A stretch of 64,000 nt of DNA from Phaeobacter sp. 22II1-1F12B (GTDB lineage: Bacteria; Pseudomonadota; Alphaproteobacteria; Rhodobacterales; Rhodobacteraceae), in the NCBI RefSeq assembly GCF_002210165.1, contig NZ_AQQP01000009.1, positions 62,001-126,000 of the forward strand, written 5' to 3'. This document shows, piece after piece, positions 61,947 through 64,000 of this stretch. Position numbers and translations under genes: made by a program. Under the pieces are notes generated by a model that did no database searches, had not been told where the DNA came from, and saw only the letters and a list, made by a program, of their open reading frames with translations. How positions within the stretch are numbered: position 1 is the stretch's first letter; each line of letters opens with the position of its first letter.

Positions 61947-63395
61947 TCACACGCTGATCCGCTCCGGAGGATTATCCAATAGCCGACGCAGCCGTACCAT
62001 TGCCTCATCGAAGATATCCAGCGGGATCATCGCGTTCACCGCAATTCGAACCGCATGCGGCGCTCTCGCTTCGCGCGCCACGAATTCTTCTGCTGATCTT
62101 ATCTGAACCCCCTGCGCCTCGGCTGCTTGGCAGAATGCGGCTGCGCGCCATCCTTTCGGCAACCTCAACCACAAGAATGGCACTGACTCTCGCCACGTAA
62201 GCTCGTAGATGCCAAGATGATTGACCGCTGAGCGAATATATTGATCGAAAGCCCTGCGAACTTTGCCTTCAAGAGCAATCGCTTCGGGATGCATGAGAAG
62301 CTTGGCGGTCAGGTCTACAATCGGAGCCGAAAGCCCGAAAAAACTATGATCCGCAGAACGGCGCAGGTTGGCCGACTGCGCCTCCGGCGCCACGGCATAG
62401 CCCACACGCAATCCGGGCGTAATCGTTTTTGATAGCGACGAAAGATACCAACCGCGTTCGGGTGCCAGCATGCGATAGCTTGGCACCGGTATCCCCGAGG
62501 ATTGATAGCATGCATCCTCCACGATCTGGAGATCCAGCCTCCGCGCAACGTCAACAATCGCTTCGCGCCGCTTTATTGGCGTGAATATACCGGTGGGGTT
62601 CTGCACATCCGGAGAGGTGCAGATAACCTGCGCGCCATACGTTCTGGCTGCTTCCTCCAGGGCCTCGGGGATCAAACCGTCCTTGTCCATTGCCACGGGA
62701 ACCACGGGCGCCCGCAAGAGATCGGCCGCTCGGCGAAACCCGGGATAGGACAGTTCTTCGACAAGCACGGTTGGGCGCGGCCCACGCAGGATCGATTGCA
62801 GGATGATGAGAATCGCGTTCTGTCCCCCGTTGGCCAAAACGATATCATCCTCATCGACACGCCCCAGCCTGACATTATCCAGCCAGTTCAGCACGGCGAT
62901 CCGGGCCTGCTCGGACGACGCATGGGAAGGATAGTGCATCAAGCCAGAGGGCGGCTCCTGCGCCACTTCCGCCAGCAGTCTCCGAATGATCCCGGCTTGA
63001 CCCAGTTCAGGAAGCCCTGGCGAAAACAGGCTGACGGGCCATCTGGCTGCAATTGTACCATGCGAACCATGGGGCACGACATCGATCTCGATCGGTGAGA
63101 GGGAATTGTTTTGACCGAAAGGGGCACCATCGTCGGGCAATTCACGTTCGTCATTCCCCGCAACAAATGTTCCGCGCCCGACTTCGGCACGCAAAAGCCC
63201 CTTGTTCGTCAACACCGTGTAGGCTCTTGCGACCGTTCCGGGCGTGATACCCAGTTGATACGCAAGATCGCGCACCGGCGGCAGCTTGTTATCTGCGGCC
63301 AGATCACCCGACCGGATCGATTCAGCAATTGTATCGGCCACAGAAAGGTATTTCGGACCTTTGGTCGGAAGCACTTCGGTGTTAATTGTACTCAA
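61947..63395 (-). CDS. MocR-type regulator (GntR helix-turn-helix plus aminotransferase domain)
   Basis: 482 residues. N-terminal winged helix (KLPPVRDLAYQLGITPGTVA, YTVLTNKGLLRAEVGRGTFV), a linker, and a fold-type I aminotransferase domain (ANGGQNAILIILQ, SPDVQNPTGIFTP, VEDACYQSSG, and the PLP Lys in SLSKTITPGLRVGYAV). Such proteins sense PLP or amino-acid adducts. The start TTG 63395 is supported by AAGGAAG seven bases upstream and lies inside an inverted repeat, so autoregulation is probable. Divergent from the DUF1127 gene. Confidence 0.92.
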   Translation of the reverse strand: MSTINTEVLPTKGPKYLSVADTIAESIRSGDLAADNKLPPVRDLAYQLGITPGTVARAYTVLTNKGLLRAEVGRGTFVAGNDERELPDDGAPFGQNNSLSPIEIDVVPHGSHGTIAARWPVSLFSPGLPELGQAGIIRRLLAEVAQEPPSGLMHYPSHASSEQARIAVLNWLDNVRLGRVDEDDIVLANGGQNAILIILQSILRGPRPTVLVEELSYPGFRRAADLLRAPVVPVAMDKDGLIPEALEEAARTYGAQVICTSPDVQNPTGIFTPIKRREAIVDVARRLDLQIVEDACYQSSGIPVPSYRMLAPERGWYLSSLSKTITPGLRVGYAVAPEAQSANLRRSADHSFFGLSAPIVDLTAKLLMHPEAIALEGKVRRAFDQYIRSAVNHLGIYELTWRESVPFLWLRLPKGWRAAAFCQAAEAQGVQIRSAEEFVAREARAPHAVRIAVNAMIPLDIFDEAMVRLRRLLDNPPERISV

Positions 63396-63473
63396 TACAA
63401 TTCTTCCTTGGACAGCATTCAGGACTTATTGTACCAACATTGGTACTTACAATTTAGATTGTGTCAATACAAT
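63385..63473. promoter_or_regulatory. Multi-site operator between the MocR and DUF1127 genes
   Basis: Six ATTGTA-type half-sites: ATTGTA 63385 and TACAAT 63396 (five-base spacer), ATTGTA 63428 and TACAAT 63448 enclosing the palindrome GTACCAA/TTGGTAC (63431-63446), ATTGTG 63458 and TACAAT 63468. The first repeat overlaps the MocR start codon and the last lies 17 bases before the DUF1127 start. Best read as MocR binding sites controlling both genes. Confidence 0.65.
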
Positions 63474-63489
63474 TCGAAAGGAATATCCC

Positions 63490-63717
63490 ATGGCACGAAC
63501 GATACCCGCAGATAACCTGTACATGCTCAGCACGGCGGACCGCCTTCCGCTGATCGCAGCAGTGTTCATTCGCGCGGCCAGTGTCGTTACCGAATGGGAC
63601 CGCCGCAGCCGAACCCGACAGCAACTCAAACATTTGGACAAACATCTTCTGGAGGATATCGGCATCACCGAATCCCAAGCGTTCAAGGAACAGCGAAAGC
63701 GCTTTTACCAGACATAA
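63490..63717 (+). CDS. DUF1127 small protein
   Basis: 75 residues. C-terminal DUF1127 motif WDRRSRTRQQLKHLDKHLLE followed by DIGIT. DUF1127 proteins are small, Arg-rich and in several alphaproteobacteria bind RNA or affect phosphate and stress responses. AAAGGA lies eight bases before ATG 63490. Divergent from the MocR-type regulator, its probable controller. Confidence 0.9.
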   Translation: MARTIPADNLYMLSTADRLPLIAAVFIRAASVVTEWDRRSRTRQQLKHLDKHLLEDIGITESQAFKEQRKRFYQT

Positions 63718-63722
63718 TCTCC

Positions 63723-63776
63723 CCGTTTTGGCTCAAAACGGAACTGGCCGGGACATGCGCCCGGCCCTTTTTATTT
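63723..63776 (+). terminator. Tandem hairpins with T-run after the DUF1127 gene
   Basis: CCGTTTTG/CAAAACGG (63723-63741) is followed by GGCCGGG/CCCGGCC (63746-63752, 63760-63766) and CTTTTTATTT. The second is a strong intrinsic terminator for the plus strand. Confidence 0.8.
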
Positions 63777-64000
63777 CAGCGGTATGGCGTAGGTCAGCGT
63801 GGCCCGCGCTACGATTTCGTCTTCACCGTCCGATTGTAGCAATACATCGCCTACCGCCAGCAACCTACCCAGCTTGAGCAACTTTCCCGTGGCGATCAGA
63901 TCCTTGCCCGCCTTCGGTTTTCGCATGAAATCGATCGAACAATTGGTTGTGACCGTCAGCGCCTGCCGCCCGATCATGCCAAGCACCATTGCATAGACCG
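63771..64000 (-). CDS. PaaI/YdiI-type hotdog thioesterase, C-terminal part
   Basis: C-terminal 75 residues; the start lies outside the window. ALTVTTNCSIDFMRKPKAGK, LIATGKLLKLGRLLAVGDVL and DEIVARATLTYAIPLK are typical of the acyl-CoA thioesterase hotdog family of phenylacetate-type (PaaI) proteins. Substrate cannot be assigned. The first visible codons (VYAMVLGMIGRQ) continue the frame to the window edge. Confidence 0.82.
   Translation of the reverse strand, partial: VYAMVLGMIGRQALTVTTNCSIDFMRKPKAGKDLIATGKLLKLGRLLAVGDVLLQSDGEDEIVARATLTYAIPLK

Noticed and set aside
1-64000. Mobile elements, prophage, CRISPR, tRNA or rRNA genes
   Set aside because: No transposase, integrase, phage structural protein, regular repeat-spacer array or tRNA-like cloverleaf was recognised on either strand by reading.

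Overview
This window is a gene-dense stretch of chromosome from an alphaproteobacterium of the Rhodobacteraceae/Roseobacter group. The assignment rests on gene order (dusB-ntrB-ntrC-ntrY-ntrX-trkA-trkH-hfq-hflX), NtrC and NtrX proteins without a GAFTGA motif, fused ispDF, the small families DUF6477 and DUF1127, class II DAHP synthase, and an intergenic repeat containing CGGAGTATTTTCGGCAAAAG. The species cannot be named from sequence alone. No rRNA, tRNA, CRISPR array, insertion sequence or prophage was seen. Almost everything reads as core chromosome, with one accessory-looking surface-sugar locus near 52-60 kb.

Layout. 1-1068: 5' part of a class II DAHP synthase (minus). 1234-7845: a GlxA/AraC-type regulator and a complete branched-chain-amino-acid-type ABC transporter (binding protein, two ATPases, two permeases). 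7935-11341: a class A penicillin-binding protein tail-to-tail with a HerA-like ATPase. 11342-11786: a candidate small RNA with its own terminator, then an IalB-family secreted protein. 12495-17665: an envelope locus with an L,D-transpeptidase, LpxD, an acyl carrier protein and a ketoacyl synthase on the minus strand, and a divergent MepK-like murein hydrolase. 17748-19617: type II dehydroquinase and an FAD oxidoreductase. 19913-32296: the nitrogen-regulation, potassium and Hfq block, interrupted by one oppositely oriented lipoprotein gene.

32494-38149: ispDF-pgpA-cinA, a Coq10/RatA-like protein, an unknown protein, hpt, cytochrome c' and a dihaem cytochrome c. 38163-44509: lipA, an extremely lysine-rich protein of unknown function, OxyR, the DUF6456/DUF6477 pair and a non-pyrrolysine MttB homologue. 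44738-51666: guaA, two DMT exporters, a P-loop protein, a MetA predicted to use acetyl-CoA, PPK2 and a TetR regulator. 51739-59827: an FkbM methyltransferase, then a translationally coupled minus-strand operon rfbF-rfbG-epimerase-C-methyltransferase-DegT aminotransferase-NeuD-like acyltransferase-CmcI-like-GT2. Together these predict a CDP-linked, C-methylated, N-acylated deoxy amino sugar and its transfer to a surface glycan. 59967-64000: a VPLPA-CTERM CHRD protein, rplM-rpsI, a MocR regulator divergent from a DUF1127 gene with a multi-site operator, and a partial thioesterase.

Many genes overlap by ATGA or TGATG, indicating coupled translation. Three convergent pairs share four bases across their stop codons. 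The observations most worth following are the CDP-sugar operon, the sRNA candidate, the 62-Lys/3-Arg protein, the envelope locus and the MocR/DUF1127 operator.
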